From Isoperla grammatica (lineage: Eukaryota; Arthropoda; Insecta; Plecoptera; Perlodidae), in contig OX246740.1 of assembly GCA_945910005.1 (NCBI GenBank), positions 860,917 through 924,916 of the forward strand: a stretch of 64,000 nucleotides of DNA. Reading direction: 5' to 3'. This document shows positions 1 through 12,205 of the stretch, piece after piece. The notes under the pieces are model-generated. The model did no database searches and was not told where the DNA came from. It saw only the letters and a program-made list of their open reading frames with translations. Each line of letters starts with the position of its first letter. Position 1 is the first letter of the stretch. The position numbers were made by a program, and so were the translations under genes.

Positions 1-436
1 ATGGGTAGGTTCCTTCACCAGCTGCTAAGCTACCACCACGTGTCTTTCTGATCAATGGAAAATGAGCCATGTATTTTTACTGTTCGGCTAATTATACGTT
101 TGGTGGATAATTAGACATCCCGATTCATATTTTTAATTTAATTTAATTTTTTGATTACCGGTAGGTACAGTAAAAACAATTTTTTTTTCACCCACCCTTG
201 TCGGTCACCCACTCTGCTCATGACCTAGGGCTGAGGCCTAGCCCGATGTTGCTTTAACATTATGGGAATCAGCTAACCACAGGTAAACATATTATTCATG
301 TAGGACTATGTCGAACAAATTTTTTTTTAACTTAGTAGGGTACTTGGTAGGCCTAGGCCTACTTACTACATGGGTAACCCGTGGGTATTGTGAACGGGTA
401 CCCAGGTAATAAAAAAGTCGAGTTTCGTCATCCCTA
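1..436. mobile_element. hAT-like MITE, cut by window edge
   Basis: Ends CGTCATCCCTA at 436 and carries reversed blocks of the element at 13179-13660 (for example around 1-130 versus 13330-13470). A separate repeat (about 180-305) is inserted, also found at 1630-1758. The left end is outside the window. Confidence 0.6.
180..305. repeat. Interspersed repeat copy 1
   Basis: Shares TCACCCACC, CTCATGACCTA, CTAGCCCGATGTTGCT and ATTCATGTAGG in the same order with 1630-1758. Function unknown. Confidence 0.6.
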
Positions 437-460
437 TACTAGATAGCGTTGGTCCAGTAT

Positions 461-547
461 GTGGTTCGTTGGTCCAGTGGTTAGCATCCCTGCTTCTAAT
501 GCAGAAGATCCCGGGCTCAAATCCCGCTTCAGGCAGAAGTTTTTTTA
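461..547 (+). repeat. tRNA-like sequence (tRNA pseudogene or SINE head)
   Basis: A-box (TGGTCCAGTGG, 470-480) and B-box-like (GGCTCAAATCC) sequences have tRNA spacing, and the putative anticodon loop TTCTAAT gives CTA. The acceptor ends do not pair well, the first T-stem pair is a mismatch, and a T7 run follows at 541. The first 12 nt are duplicated at 447-458. More likely a tRNA-derived repeat than a working tRNA. Confidence 0.45.
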
Positions 548-1629
548 TGGATTCAATTCCATCACTTCTTGTCTTAGGAATAAGTAGGCTAAACGGTGAC
601 TTTGGAGCCGCCCTTGCAACGAAGCACTCAATTATTTCAAAGTTGTTCTGAATCGGCCTTGTTGAATCTGGCATTTGTCCGCAGGTGTTCGCACTGTCCA
701 ATCACTGCTGTGATTCATGTTTCATATTTTCATATTTGACATATCGATCTTTGATTGATTATCGCTCACTCGTCGATGGTGTTTGGAGCCTATAGGGTTG
801 GTTTAGTCACTTTAAATTAAAGCTCCACACTGAAAATCAGTCTTGTTACTGAGTGGGTAGACTCTAAATGTGAATTTATTTATTTTATTAATTATTTAAT
901 CGGACTGAAATTTGGCATGATTTTTGTAGTCCCCGCATTCCAAGCAGAGAGGTCTATATAGGCCTAGGCATACACAATTTTAGTACCAGTACCTAGGGGA
1001 TTTCAAGAACGAAGAGAGCAGTGAGATTTCGTCTTATGATCAGTGATAGGCCTACATTGAACAAAAACGGAAGTGTGCTTCTACAACACAAAGTAGCCTA
1101 GATCACTAGTGCATATTAGGCCTACTTAAATCACAATTTTGACTCTAGCAAAATGAGCTCGTTCGGTGTCTCCGCCAAACTAACATCAGTGCGTACTGAG
1201 GTGAATTTCACTCAAAGGTGGGTATGTAGGCCTACTCAGGAGTAGGCCTATGATAGTGAGCCTAGTTCACACTGCTTAAATGTATTCTATATGCAATAGG
1301 ACCGAGGTCCCACAAGTGTAGGCCTAAATATTATAGACTAGCCTACTATAGGCCTGTGATGATTGATGAACGATGATGAGGAAGGCAGGAGTGGAAGCCT
1401 GGTACAGGCACGTAGCCTTATCCTGTTGGAAAGTATGCCTACCAAGGGGACACGACTTTACGTCCCATTCGAAAGGACGGTGTAACTTTGACCAGTCATA
1501 GGCCTAGGCCTAGGTTCTTCCACTAACCTGGACTGCCGAGCAGTTGACGAGAAGAACGAAGCTGTTACACAAGCTTTCGAACCCTCCAATTTGCTGTAAC
1601 CAAAGTTTACTAGGGTTTTGGAGGAGAGT

Positions 1630-1758
1630 GGTCACCCACCCCTACCCTCCTCATGACCTACAGCCTAGGCCTAGGCCCTAGCCCGATGTTGCTGTAGTAA
1701 GGTAAGGGCTGTAGCATCCAGCTAAGTGACCGCGGGTGAACATATAATTCATGTAGGC
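1630..1758. repeat. Interspersed repeat copy 2
   Basis: Same ordered blocks as 180-305. The surrounding 450-2087 is otherwise non-coding by eye and unusually dense in TAGGCCTA palindromes. Confidence 0.6.
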
Positions 1759-2087
1759 ACAGTTATCTGTGATGTAGGCTAGGTAGGCTAGGCCTAGTTT
1801 CCATAAACCCCAATTACCGAAAAAAAGCAATAGGCGTCTAGGGTCTAGTAAGGCCTTAAGTCTAGGCCTAAGCTAGGTTTCATACTTAGGTCGTCCTACC
1901 TAGGCCATTGGGTTTTTAAACCCAATGCCTAGGCCTAGGCCCTACCTCTGCTGGATGTAAAAAAAAAAAATTAACAGGCATAGACCTACGCCCTAAGCGT
2001 AGGCCTAGGCCTAGGGCCTTGGTAACCTAGGCATAGTGGGCCTAGTTTAGGTCTAGATGTGGGCTTAGGTCGGACAAACTTACTTAC

Positions 2088-2260
2088 CGATCCCAATTGC
2101 AGTCCCATTTATCACAGGAGGGCGTGTAATTTGTTGTCCAAGAAGCATATACTTGTTTCTTGTCATATTGACGAACACCATAGTAAAAAATCACTGCACC
2201 ACCACAAGCCCCTAGCCCCGCAATGATATATGATCGAAACCTAGAAATATTTGGAGGCAT
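2088..2260 (-). CDS. PGAM5: First coding exon of PGAM5-like mitochondrial phosphatase
   Basis: A 173-nt exon: ATG at 2258-2260 with an in-frame stop 18 nt upstream, 57 codons, and donor CG|gtaagt at 2087. The product starts MPPNISRFRS, has a hydrophobic segment YIIAGLGACGGAVIFYYGV, then VYASWTTNYTPSCDKWDCNW and DR. PGAM5 proteins have a short N-terminal membrane/mitochondrial segment followed by a WDxNWDRR multimerisation motif, then the RHG phosphatase domain. PGAM5 acts as a Ser/Thr phosphatase in mitochondrial quality control. The catalytic exons are not visible in bases 1-2087 and should lie beyond the left edge. The gene is in the same orientation as SORL1, about 3-4 kb downstream. Identity rests on the motif and topology; the phosphatase domain is not seen. 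Confidence 0.75.
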
Positions 2261-2360
2261 ATTTGTACAATCAATTTAATTTTGCGCCTTAACCTACAAA
2301 ATACAAATGAAGGGCCGATATCTGAATAGAATGAAGTTGGTAGCATTTTGCACCAATGTA

Positions 2361-2416
2361 CACGGCCTTCTCGACGGGTCAATCCGCGGATTGACCCGAC
2401 GTTCGAGAAGGCTGTG
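2361..2416. repeat. Long hairpin (imperfect palindrome)
   Basis: Arms cacggccttctcga + cgggtcaatccg pair with cggattgacccg + tcgagaaggctgtg, interrupted only by a 4-nt bulge (acgt) and single mismatches. It lies about 100 bp upstream of the PGAM5-like start codon. Confidence 0.7.
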
Positions 2417-2836
2417 GTACCAATGCGCCATTGGATTCCCCAAGCATGTAAATAAAAAATAAAATAAGAATAACAAATAATCCCTTCAAGAATATGTCAA
2501 TTTTAATGTGATCCGATAATTGTATTGTTATTTGTAGTGTAGGTACATATAAATCAAAGCACCACCGACTGTTACAAGTGTGGGTCGCCACACCTGCCCC
2601 CACACCACTCGCTATGTGCTCGCTGACTAGTTTCCTACTCTTTCATGTTTACAAGTTCTCTTTTTTTTTTACTGTGTGCACTTAAATTTGCATTTTACTT
2701 CTTATTTCTATATTCAATCACGGCTAGACTTTTTACTCTTTTTAACCAAATTTGGGATGTTCAAGCAGGTTCTGAATTAAATTAATTGAACCACGTAGTT
2801 TGTCAAAACAGAGTTCCATTTATATTTAGGTACCAA

Positions 2837-2837
<1 letters not shown>

Positions 2838-2879
<42 letters not shown>
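2838..2879. repeat. (AT)n microsatellite
   Basis: About 20 AT units, followed by AT-rich sequence to about 2945. Confidence 0.95.
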
Positions 2880-2882
<3 letters not shown>

Positions 2883-4182
2883 GAAGAAAGATAATATAAT
2901 ACAAGATCATATATATAATAATATATATAATATATATATAACTATGGTGTAACTTTGTAGCTTCTCTAATGATTTTGTCACAAAACTATACACATTCAAT
3001 CCACATTGAAGCTTGTGGATGGTCTAAATTTAAACTTCATCAGACTTTCCGTTCGACCGCTATCGCAAGACATAAAAAAAGACAACAAAAAAGTGTCATA
3101 AGAGAACAATGGGGACGGTCGCTTCACTCGCTTAATTATTTGCAGACCTAAGATTGTTTACCATATTTTCAATTAACTGATTTTTACTAACATTAAGCTG
3201 CAGTTACTGTAGAGCGTTAGGGGTGATGTGTTAAAACACGTCGACCAATCAGATTGCGACTTTGCCGCTTCAACCCCGTTGCTTGCAAAACTAACCCATA
3301 AAACAATGCAAAACTTGTTTATTTCCTGCGTTTTGATCGACGCCGGAATCTAACCTACAAACCACATTTCTTTCTTCCACATTTTGAGGTCAACAAGAGC
3401 TGCCATTTAACTCTGCCATATAGCGAAATTGTATTTGTGAACGGCTTGATTGTGTTCTTTAGTCCCATACATTTAGGTAATGACCAGTGGACATGTTGTT
3501 GCATTTCTCGCATTGGGTCTACCAAAGATCACGCTACTGTTAACACTTCAATGCGAGCAACGCACGTAACGCAGCTGACGCGTTGCTCCCAACGTTCTGC
3601 AGTAACGGCACCTTTATATTCAAATTTGACGCAGCTGGAACTATTTGAGAGATTTGGCTGAAGCGAGAGATGCCGATGTTGCATGCTTAGCTCGCTTGAA
3701 GAAATCATGACTGAAGTTTCGCTTATAGCACACCACATCATCGCAGCTTTTGACCATGAGTACTTTTTTCAAAGGTTTTCCAAAAAATCGTAAAATTGAC
3801 AAGGCAGTCGTAAAGGAATGCAGTTTTTCGTAAATTTTACGAATAATACGTAAAAGTTGGCAGGTATGTAGGTAGCAGGGTAATGCAATGAATGACTCAT
3901 ACAAATGCAGGTAGGTGGGGGATGAGCAAGGATTGTGACCAAATTGGTGTTTTGGGAGTCACAGATTAATTTATGATGACATACCTAAAGATACACAAAA
4001 ATGGTTTTTCAAAACTTTGATATTTCGTGGCTTAGAAACTGAATTTTGAGAAATTATGCTTCTTGAAAACACACACAATAATGCTCCCGTAGGCCTACGA
4101 GTAAAAAAAAAGAAGTAACGATACTATTGTGTTTTTGTATGAAGTCTCAACAATTAACATCACAAATTCTATGATGTTTTAA
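2880..4182. other. Intergenic sequence, no gene recognised
   Basis: Short ORFs only, none with recognisable domains or splice context. It lies between the PGAM5-like first exon and a piggyBac MITE. Confidence 0.5.
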
Positions 4183-5064
4183 CCCATTGGAATACCATTA
4201 TTCTGCAAAAATACCACCCCTGAAATACTATTTAATTTCCATGTTTTGTTTTTCAGCACCAATAATAATGTTTTATTTTTTATTGAAGTCATTAATGAAG
4301 CAATCTCTACAAAACTTTCAGCATACAATGAAAACACCTGATTAAAGCAAATTCTGCATTCTGGAAGTTTCAACTTGCACATTTTATAGTGGTATAGTCT
4401 GTTCAAACCCAAGTTTTATGAATATTTATAATAATTTGGGCACCCCTGAAATAATTACCAAAAGTGATAAAATATTGTATACAATTTTATTTCATGTAAA
4501 GAAGCCATAGTTTTGTTAAAAAAAAATACTGGCAAGGCCCATACTATTTTTTTTTACGTACAGTCATATGAGAAATAGACCTCTACTTTTGGAAATATAA
4601 GTAGGCGGTAGGCACAGGCGTCATCATCCTGGTATTTACGTTTGTAAAACCCTCGTCTTCTGATTCCATGATCGAATCGCTTGCATTATCATACGATGAA
4701 GAATCACTAACATATAGTTCTTCATCAGAGAAAATATCCTTGTCGTCACTACTAAGATTTAACAGTTCGTTTTCAATATCACACGCTTTCGTAAACAAAT
4801 TTCGCTTTACGGACGCCATAGCGGAAAGCTTCCTTCATCTGCCAGATGCGCGAACATAGTAATTTAATTGTTAAAACGATACCCGTGTCCCAATCTAGCG
4901 AAAAAAGATTTCAAACTAAGCTATCGACATATGGAAGATTGAAGTCGGTAATAACAGACCTGCCTAGTAGTGCTATCTAGTGTGGAAAACATGAACTAAA
5001 AGTGTCACGAGTAGGACTCGTGATTGTATTCCTGCGGATTTTCAAAGTGTAATATTCCAATGGG
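4183..5064. mobile_element. piggyBac-like MITE with transposase N-terminal remnant
   Basis: Ends CCCATTGGAATA / TATTCCAATGGG flanked by TTAA on both sides, the piggyBac target signature. A 78-codon ORF on the minus strand (4583-4819) starts MASVKRNLFTK and is rich in Asp, Glu and Ser, like the acidic N-termini of piggyBac transposases. The catalytic part is absent, so the element is non-autonomous. Confidence 0.85.
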
Positions 5065-5349
5065 TTAAGTAGGGATTGGAAGATCGGGAAACATCCTCAC
5101 AACACACGATAGGAATTTGAGCGTTAATTTAGAAAAATAGTAAATACACATTAAAAAAAGAGCTTTAAATCACAATTCAGGTGATTCGTGTGCAAACTGA
5201 ATTTGAAGGCATACCGCCAACTTAAAAAAATATCGCAAATTTCTTTGTCACCATTTTTGTGCATCTCTATACATACCTAATAATAATAATACGACTACAT
5301 TAAGAATATCTGAGAAATATATGTAAATAAATCATTTTGATATTATTAC

Positions 5350-6356
5350 TTTATTGTAATTAAACACAAACAAACAAATCAGTTAACTTGCATCATTCAA
5401 AAAGTGAACTAACATATTAATATTAGGACAGCACTTGGCATTATTTATTACTTTATTTATCTGTGACCTGACCACATTGTAGATTACTTGCAATTGCCTG
5501 CAAAGTCTATAACAATAAATCATTATTATACTATTTGCAGAACGGTTGTTCTTTGGCTAAACAAAATAAAAAATAGCAGAGATTGCTACACAGTACACAG
5601 TAAAACAATATTTGATTTGATTCCAGTACAGCCGACTTATTCACAACCTAACCTTGTGGCAAGGTGGCCACCAATAACATTACAGTAAATTACAGGTCCG
5701 ACGACATTTCGTCGTCAATAATTACATTAAAAGTTTCAAAATAAAAATAAAACTCAAACACATGCAATAAACTGTATGAAATAGTAAAAACAATAGAATA
5801 CATTGCAATTGCAGTAATATTTCTTGAACAATAGTTAATTTGATTTACTGGTAATAAAATAACGTCTAGCTTAATGAATAAATGGAAATGGGTATACCAT
5901 GTCAGAACTTAAAAATTAGATGTAGGCTAGTAGGAATACCTTGACATGCCTTGAAAATAAACATATAGTTTATATATTGACCTAGGTTATATAAATAGGT
6001 TGGCTGGTTATAAATACTCTATAGAGCCACATTTACAATGAATTTATAATAATTACATATAGCATGGAACTTTCACTTTATCATCTCTATTTAAAAACTA
6101 CCACATGGTTTATGATTGGACATAGAATTACACATTACATAGTATAATGGTAGTACAGTCATAGAGATCTTTTGATACTATTTACATTTGTTGATTTTTA
6201 TGCAGTTTTTGGTTAATTTCCCCATTGTCTCGGTGTCATATGTGGAATCTGAGGAGGTATATCGCTCGTCTCTTCGGAAGTTGTTATCAGCAAGTGTCTT
6301 TCTTTCTACATATCACAGAGATTTGACATAGGGTTACGTGAGAGGCACCGTCTCGC
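5350..6356 (-). other. SORL1: Probable SORL1 3' UTR
   Basis: AT-rich stretch after the stop codon, with no transposon ends recognised. AATAAA signals on the minus strand lie at 5452-5457, 5444-5449 and 5350-5355, so a ~0.9-1 kb UTR is plausible. The true cleavage site cannot be decided from sequence alone. Confidence 0.4.
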
Positions 6357-6418
6357 TTACGCAATCACGAGCGGTTCATCATCAGAGAACCCGTGAATCA
6401 CCGGCGAGTCCTCTTCAT
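6357..6418 (-). CDS. SORL1: SORL1 terminal coding exon: acidic/GGA tail and stop
   Basis: 62 nt. After acceptor ctttcag the sequence completes GAT (phase 1) and reads D-EEDSPVIHGFSDDEPLVIA, then TAA at 6357-6359. This parallels the vertebrate SORL1 C-terminus, an acidic cluster plus the D-x-P-hydrophobic motif recognised by GGA adaptors. Phase agreement with the transmembrane exon 10.8 kb away supports it. Too short to show as an ORF. Confidence 0.95.
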
Positions 6419-9400
6419 CTGAAAGAAACGGGACGAATGAGATACATACTTCAACACCGAACCATTTGGTCTAATGCAGGGAACAACCTTGTAACAAATG
6501 AATAGCATGTAGACACTGTCTACCTTTGCCTGGATGTGGAAGCATTAGCTCATATATATCTCTACACTTTGTTCCAACATAGTTTAGTTGGGTAAAGGGG
6601 TGTTTCTACCATCAGCCTAGAGCATTACGGAATCAGTACCAGTTGGCCTGCCAAGCTAAGGACCCCTATTCGGTAACTGTTTTATGAAACTCCCGATACC
6701 GATTCGGGCCGCTATGGGTCGAAAGCGGGCGAGAGCGATTATGTAACTTTTTTATGCCCGATACCGCCAAATTTAACCCGGAATGGAAGCGTAAATCCCG
6801 ATACGGATTCGGCACTTCTTTTTAGGCCGATATGCGTGTTAAGCGTTGTTTTTAGCTTATTAACATTTGTTTTCAGCGAAAACTGCTGCATGCACGCTAA
6901 TAGTGGAGGCAACATTAAACATGGCAGACACTGGTCCCCCAGTTGCAGTAGTAGGCAATGATACATATCACTAGTTATCTTAATTGATCGATATTCTCGA
7001 AATGTTGATATTTGAATGGTATCGACAGGATCTGTAAACACAGTCAATAAGGTCAATAATATTTCTCAGTTGCAGAGCAAGCTAGCAGAAATTAAAAAAT
7101 TGCAGTGGGCTGTTTATGTACTGACATGATGTTAGTGACACGACTAGTGCTCCTTTTAAAAAAGGAAACAAAACGGGTCTTAATAATCATCATTAACAAT
7201 CATGAACCTCAAAATCCTCTCACGATCACTAGAGACAAACCACAACAAGTAAACGATGTACCAGAAAATGTTTACTGGCTCTTTATGGAGCTAAAATTAC
7301 ATCATTGGATGGAGAGCGATTCTATTCATTCACTGAAGTACTGCTAGCCACAGTGTTGGGCCACGTTCAATTTGGTTAGTTTGACTCCTACAAACCAGGC
7401 AGAATATTCACTGAATATTTAAAGTGCAGCAGTGTTTGGGACCATTGCAGTAAATATAAACTAAAAATGGGATTACAATTGACGGTAACATTTATAACAT
7501 TAAAATTTCGCCAAGTGGCAATTCCTTTGTTGTGGACATAAATACATATAAAACATTATTTGATTATTTGGCATTTAACGACGTATTTGACAGCTTAGGC
7601 CATATAGCCTCTTCCGAATCAGATCCATTATACATCGTGGGGGTCGTCATAAGGGGAGTCCACCAGCTAGCGAGGGCAGGGCAAATTGTAGAAGGAGGAT
7701 AATCTTAAGTGCGACAGAGGGAATGGGGGGGAGAACAGGGTCTCCTTTTGCAGACTTACCAAGGGCCTATTCTACCACGAGCCCAAAACATTACTTAAAT
7801 CCCTCCGTAAGTTTCAATTAACAAAAATTAAAACTTCAATTTTTTCCGTTATTAGTTTTTTGTAGGTTGGCATCTTGACGGATTTTACTGTTCATCTTGA
7901 CATCGTCAAGTTGAGTAGTAAAGAGTGTTGGCTTAAAATTTCAGTCAAATCCGTCGAACCGTTTGATCGGTACGAGATGAACCAAATTCGCGCATAGAGA
8001 GAATGAACCATTTGAGTTGGTTGATACATTTGCTACGCTCATCTAATTACTTACAATTTTTCTACTTTTTGTAGAAGTTATTAATCTTATCTTTCAACTA
8101 AGATTCCTCATGTTATTTTTTGTTAAACTTATGTGTAGCCTTCGCTAAGCATGTTTGAAGAAAAAACTGGAACCGTCGCCATTTTTCAAAATGGCGACAA
8201 GAGCACATGTGTGACTTTGGTTTTAGTGAAGTACAATTGCATTCTCTAGTCATATATGAAAACCAACGTTCTTCTAATGTGTTTTTACTGACCAATTGGG
8301 CTAAGGTAATGAGTTTTGCTCTGTCGGTAGCGATGGCGGCCACGACAAATGCAGATATACAATAGCTCGTATCTCGCACATTTTTAAAGTTGTGTACTCA
8401 ATACTTGGCAAGTGTGTTTGAGACAGAATAAGCTTTAAGTTTTGTATGAACACAAATGATGAATGTGTTATTAGTTTTATCGCAAATCAACAAAATACAA
8501 TTATCCACTTATGCGGTCGATCACTTAATTGCTTCCTTCTATTATAATATTATTAACAACTAAAATTCCACTAATTGTTCTTAATACCATCTTTCATTTG
8601 ACACCACTCACATATATTTATATTATATGGAGCACTCACAACAAGTGATTTAGTGTAATACTGTAATCGCCGACATTTTCCATGATGGCGGCTAACGCAC
8701 AAGGCGGATTTTGGCGGACCCGAAAGATGTTGTATAAAATTATATTTGTAAGCGATCCTGAAAAAATCAGCTTCCTCCTAATTTTGTCCGGGTCGGTATA
8801 AAAAATTGGGCTGAAGTAACCCCACTAAGGGTGTTTCATGCAGTTATAATGAAAAATTATGTGCAGATACTATTAAAAATCAATTCAAGTGTAATTTATA
8901 ACTACTTAGAGGGTTATAATGCAATTCAAGGCTAAATTTCAATATGAATGGGAACACCTTATTTTTTGTAAAATTAGCAATCGATAAATAAATTACCGAT
9001 TTAGCATCTAAAACCTAAAACGCTAAAAAACCGTGTCTCAAACTATTCACTATTTCTCTTTATAAGACATAAGGGATAGTAATGACTAACATTATGCATT
9101 GGGTATTAAATAACAACGTAATTTGGTATTAAATAAGAAGGTACGGTAAGTAAAGTTTACGTTACGTAGTAAACCCTCAACGTCACGATTTGGGAGCCGG
9201 TGATGTATAGCATGATCTTTCCCAAAATAACCCACGCCTGTAGAACACGATAACATCCAAAAACATGACTGATGACTGTTGATGAATAGAGGTCCGTGAA
9301 ATTATAATTATTTTTTTTTGGTTTTAGCGATTATTCCCAAAAATTTAGTAAATTAAATAGTTTTAAAAAGGCAAAATTTCAGTAATAATTAGTTTTTATC

Positions 9401-10390
9401 TGAAATTGGGGTTTTAGCAACAAAATGTTAGACATGGACAAGAAATTGTGATCCAAAAATTAATTCTTTAGTGATTGCAATTGTTCATTGACAGTATGGA
9501 TACAATAAAAACTAAAATAGGCCAAGTAACTAAATGGAAATACCTACTGGAATGGTATGTTCAGGAAATCGAAAAAATGTATTATTCTCCCATTTTTTAC
9601 GATTGTTGCTTAAACTAAAAAAAATTCGCCGTAATTACTGAAAATTCGTATATTTCACTTTTATTGCATGAAATTGAGTTTTTCGCTTGAATTCGCAAGA
9701 AAAGAAATACTTGAAGTAGGTACAAAACAAAACCCTACCAAAATTCGAGAACTTACATCACAGCTTTCACTTTTCGCTTTTAAAGTTAATGCGAATTTCA
9801 CGGGCTCAAATGATAAACGAAAACAAACATTAAAAGTTAAAACATTGGCCTGCATATTTCTTCTGAAAATGAACATTTTTTCCGGCATCAGGTGTGAACA
9901 AATCGTGTTGGTCTACAAGAAGTAAAAGCTTGGGGACATTAAGACATACAGTATCTATCAATTAATATTATTTTTACAAAACCCCCAAAAAATTAATGCG
10001 AATTTAAGTCAAAACGCCGATTTCTTTCTTTCAATGTTCAATCTTGGTGCAACCTACAATCGAGTAAATAGGCCTACAGTATTTGAGGGGTGTGAATATG
10101 GATATTGTGGTTGGTAATTTATTAACAGGTTATTAACCCATCAAGCTGGTTCAGTTTTGTGAAAAACCTCGTTGTGCTGCAGTTGTCATTTTATACGTTT
10201 ACAACAACACTTTGACATCGGCATCTTTGACATCACATGACATTGGGTTGTAAATATTGGAGTCGGCTGCTGAGCCTTAGGAGTCGGGCAAGAGTCGACT
10301 CCTCGAACGACAAAAAGATAAAGTAAAAGCGATTAATTTTAACCAATGTTGCAATGCAACACTTTCTGCGGGCTGCGTGTGTTCCAGGCG
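6419..10390. other. Part of the SORL1 last intron, no gene recognised
   Basis: AT-rich, with several short ORFs (for example 9668-9925 and 8113-8379) that show no domain. Repetitive sequence is likely but I could not define element ends here. Confidence 0.5.
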
Positions 10391-12205
10391 TAGGGTTTTA
10401 AAATTTCCTGAAATTTTTTGCTTGGGAAAAAAACCCGGTTTTTTTCAGTTTTTTTCCAAAAAACCCGGGAAATTTTGGGAAAATTTCGTTTTCACCTAAA
10501 ATGTGTAATATGTAAATTCCTTGTGGTGAGAAATGTGACCGACGTCTAATCTAATGTAAAGCTGTAATGAAGTACCAGGAAGAAAGGTAATGGAGACTAT
10601 TTACTGCCTACTGGGCCACTGGCCACATAGACAAAGCTCTATGCCACAAAAAAAAATCACAAATTGTAGGTTCTGTAGCTGCTAATGATGATGATGATTT
10701 TCAACTTCTTGAAGATTTAGATGCCCAGTGATGATTTCAGGCATATCCCGGGGGGGGGGGCTCCGCCCCCCCCCCCCCCCCCCGACAGTTGTAAATGTCC
10801 CCCCCTAGCAGATTGAAAAAATCACATGAAGTAATGTAAATTTGCAAAAAAATGCAAAATACAAGAAAATGAGGTATATTTTTCCACCTCATATAAGACT
10901 AGGAAATAAATCGATTTCCACGAAAAACTCTTCTACATAAATGTTGCAACATTTTATTTTCTATTTAAACGATGTTAGGTAAAGGTAAGAATGGCAAATA
11001 GGAATCACCTTATATTCGAAAACTGAAAGGATGGCATCAACAGACCCCGTAACCCCCTCCACCCCTGCCTTTTGTCACGGCGTCAAAAAAAGCCATAAAA
11101 TAAGTTACTAGTTTAGCAACACCCCAGATTTTTATCAGCCCCCCCTAGGAAAAATGTCTGAAATCATCACTGTAGATGCCAATGAGGAAGTGGGTGAGGC
11201 TTACCACTGAGTATGCAATTGATCACCATAGGAGGACCAGGGTCAGGAATGAGTTAGGCCTAACTTGGAGAGGGACAGATTGATTGTGATGAGAATGAGA
11301 ATGAGATGATTATGACTGATGAGTAGAGATCCTTGTAAATGGTTTTATTTTTTAGCATATTTCGTTTTATTAAATCCAAATTTTGCTGTTGAGCAGTAAT
11401 TTCAGCTTTTTGGCGGTGTTTCAATTTTAATTTACCAAATCTAATTTGTATCTAGTATTCTAACGTATGTGGCATGCCTACATTGTCGCGAAAGAAAAGA
11501 AGAAAAAAAAGAAATCTGTCGCTAGGAATGCGGAATGCAGTCGACACACAAGCTACGAGAAAAATCTGTTGCGAGCCAGTTTAGCAGGGGTGGAAGGGTC
11601 ACTGCAGTCAGTGCAGAAAATGTTGAAAATTACGTTTTTGACGGAAATTCGGCGATTTCGCGTCAATTCAACAGCTTCAGTCTTTTTCGTTTTTATAACA
11701 GTAAACTTATGCTATTTCGCGTATACACAGGATTTCGTGATTCAAAAAGACTATTTTTGGACTCACAAATGACTGTCATGCCAACATATTTCAATTGCTG
11801 CACGTTTCAAGTGATTTCGCGCTGTCGCGCATTGCGAAATACAAGGATCTCTACTGATGAGTATAGGCCTGTACACAAACTCGTGTGTGAGGACTAGGCT
11901 GAAGCTTTATTTTTCTAACGTTTTTATTTAAAAAATGTTAATTCATAATCTTTAATCCATAATCATTCATTGTTCATTAGTAGTAAGGATTTAGGATTAT
12001 GATTAGTATCTCTATTCTTGATGTCTTGCATTGTTTGTATTTGTAACAACGTTAAAAGTTTAAATTGGTTATTTGTAGTAGTACTTTGGGCCTATTTTCA
12101 ATTTTTCCCAAAAAATCCTACTTTTCCAGAGCATCGGAAAAAAACCAAAAAACCCGGGTTTTTTTCCGAAAAAAACCCGGTTTTTTTCCACCATTTAAAA
12201 CCCTA
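10391..12205. mobile_element. hAT-like non-autonomous element
   Basis: Termini TAGGGTTTTAAAATTTCC and CCATTTAAAACCCTA, flanked by the 8-bp duplication TCCAGGCG (10383-10390 and 12206-12213). Subterminal runs of AAACCCGGTTTTTTTC also occur inverted at both ends. The 1815-bp body holds a second element (10726-11172) and no recognisable transposase. Confidence 0.9.
10726..11172. mobile_element. hAT-like MITE nested in 10391-12205
   Basis: TIRs CAGTGATGATTTCAGGCAT / ATGTCTGAAATCATCACTG with 8-bp duplication TAGATGCC at 10718-10725 and 11173-11180. Contains G and C homopolymer runs near 10750-10785. Confidence 0.92.

Noticed and set aside
11467..11897. Overlapping 101- and 120-codon ORFs
   Set aside because: They lie inside a hAT-like non-autonomous element with no recognisable domain.
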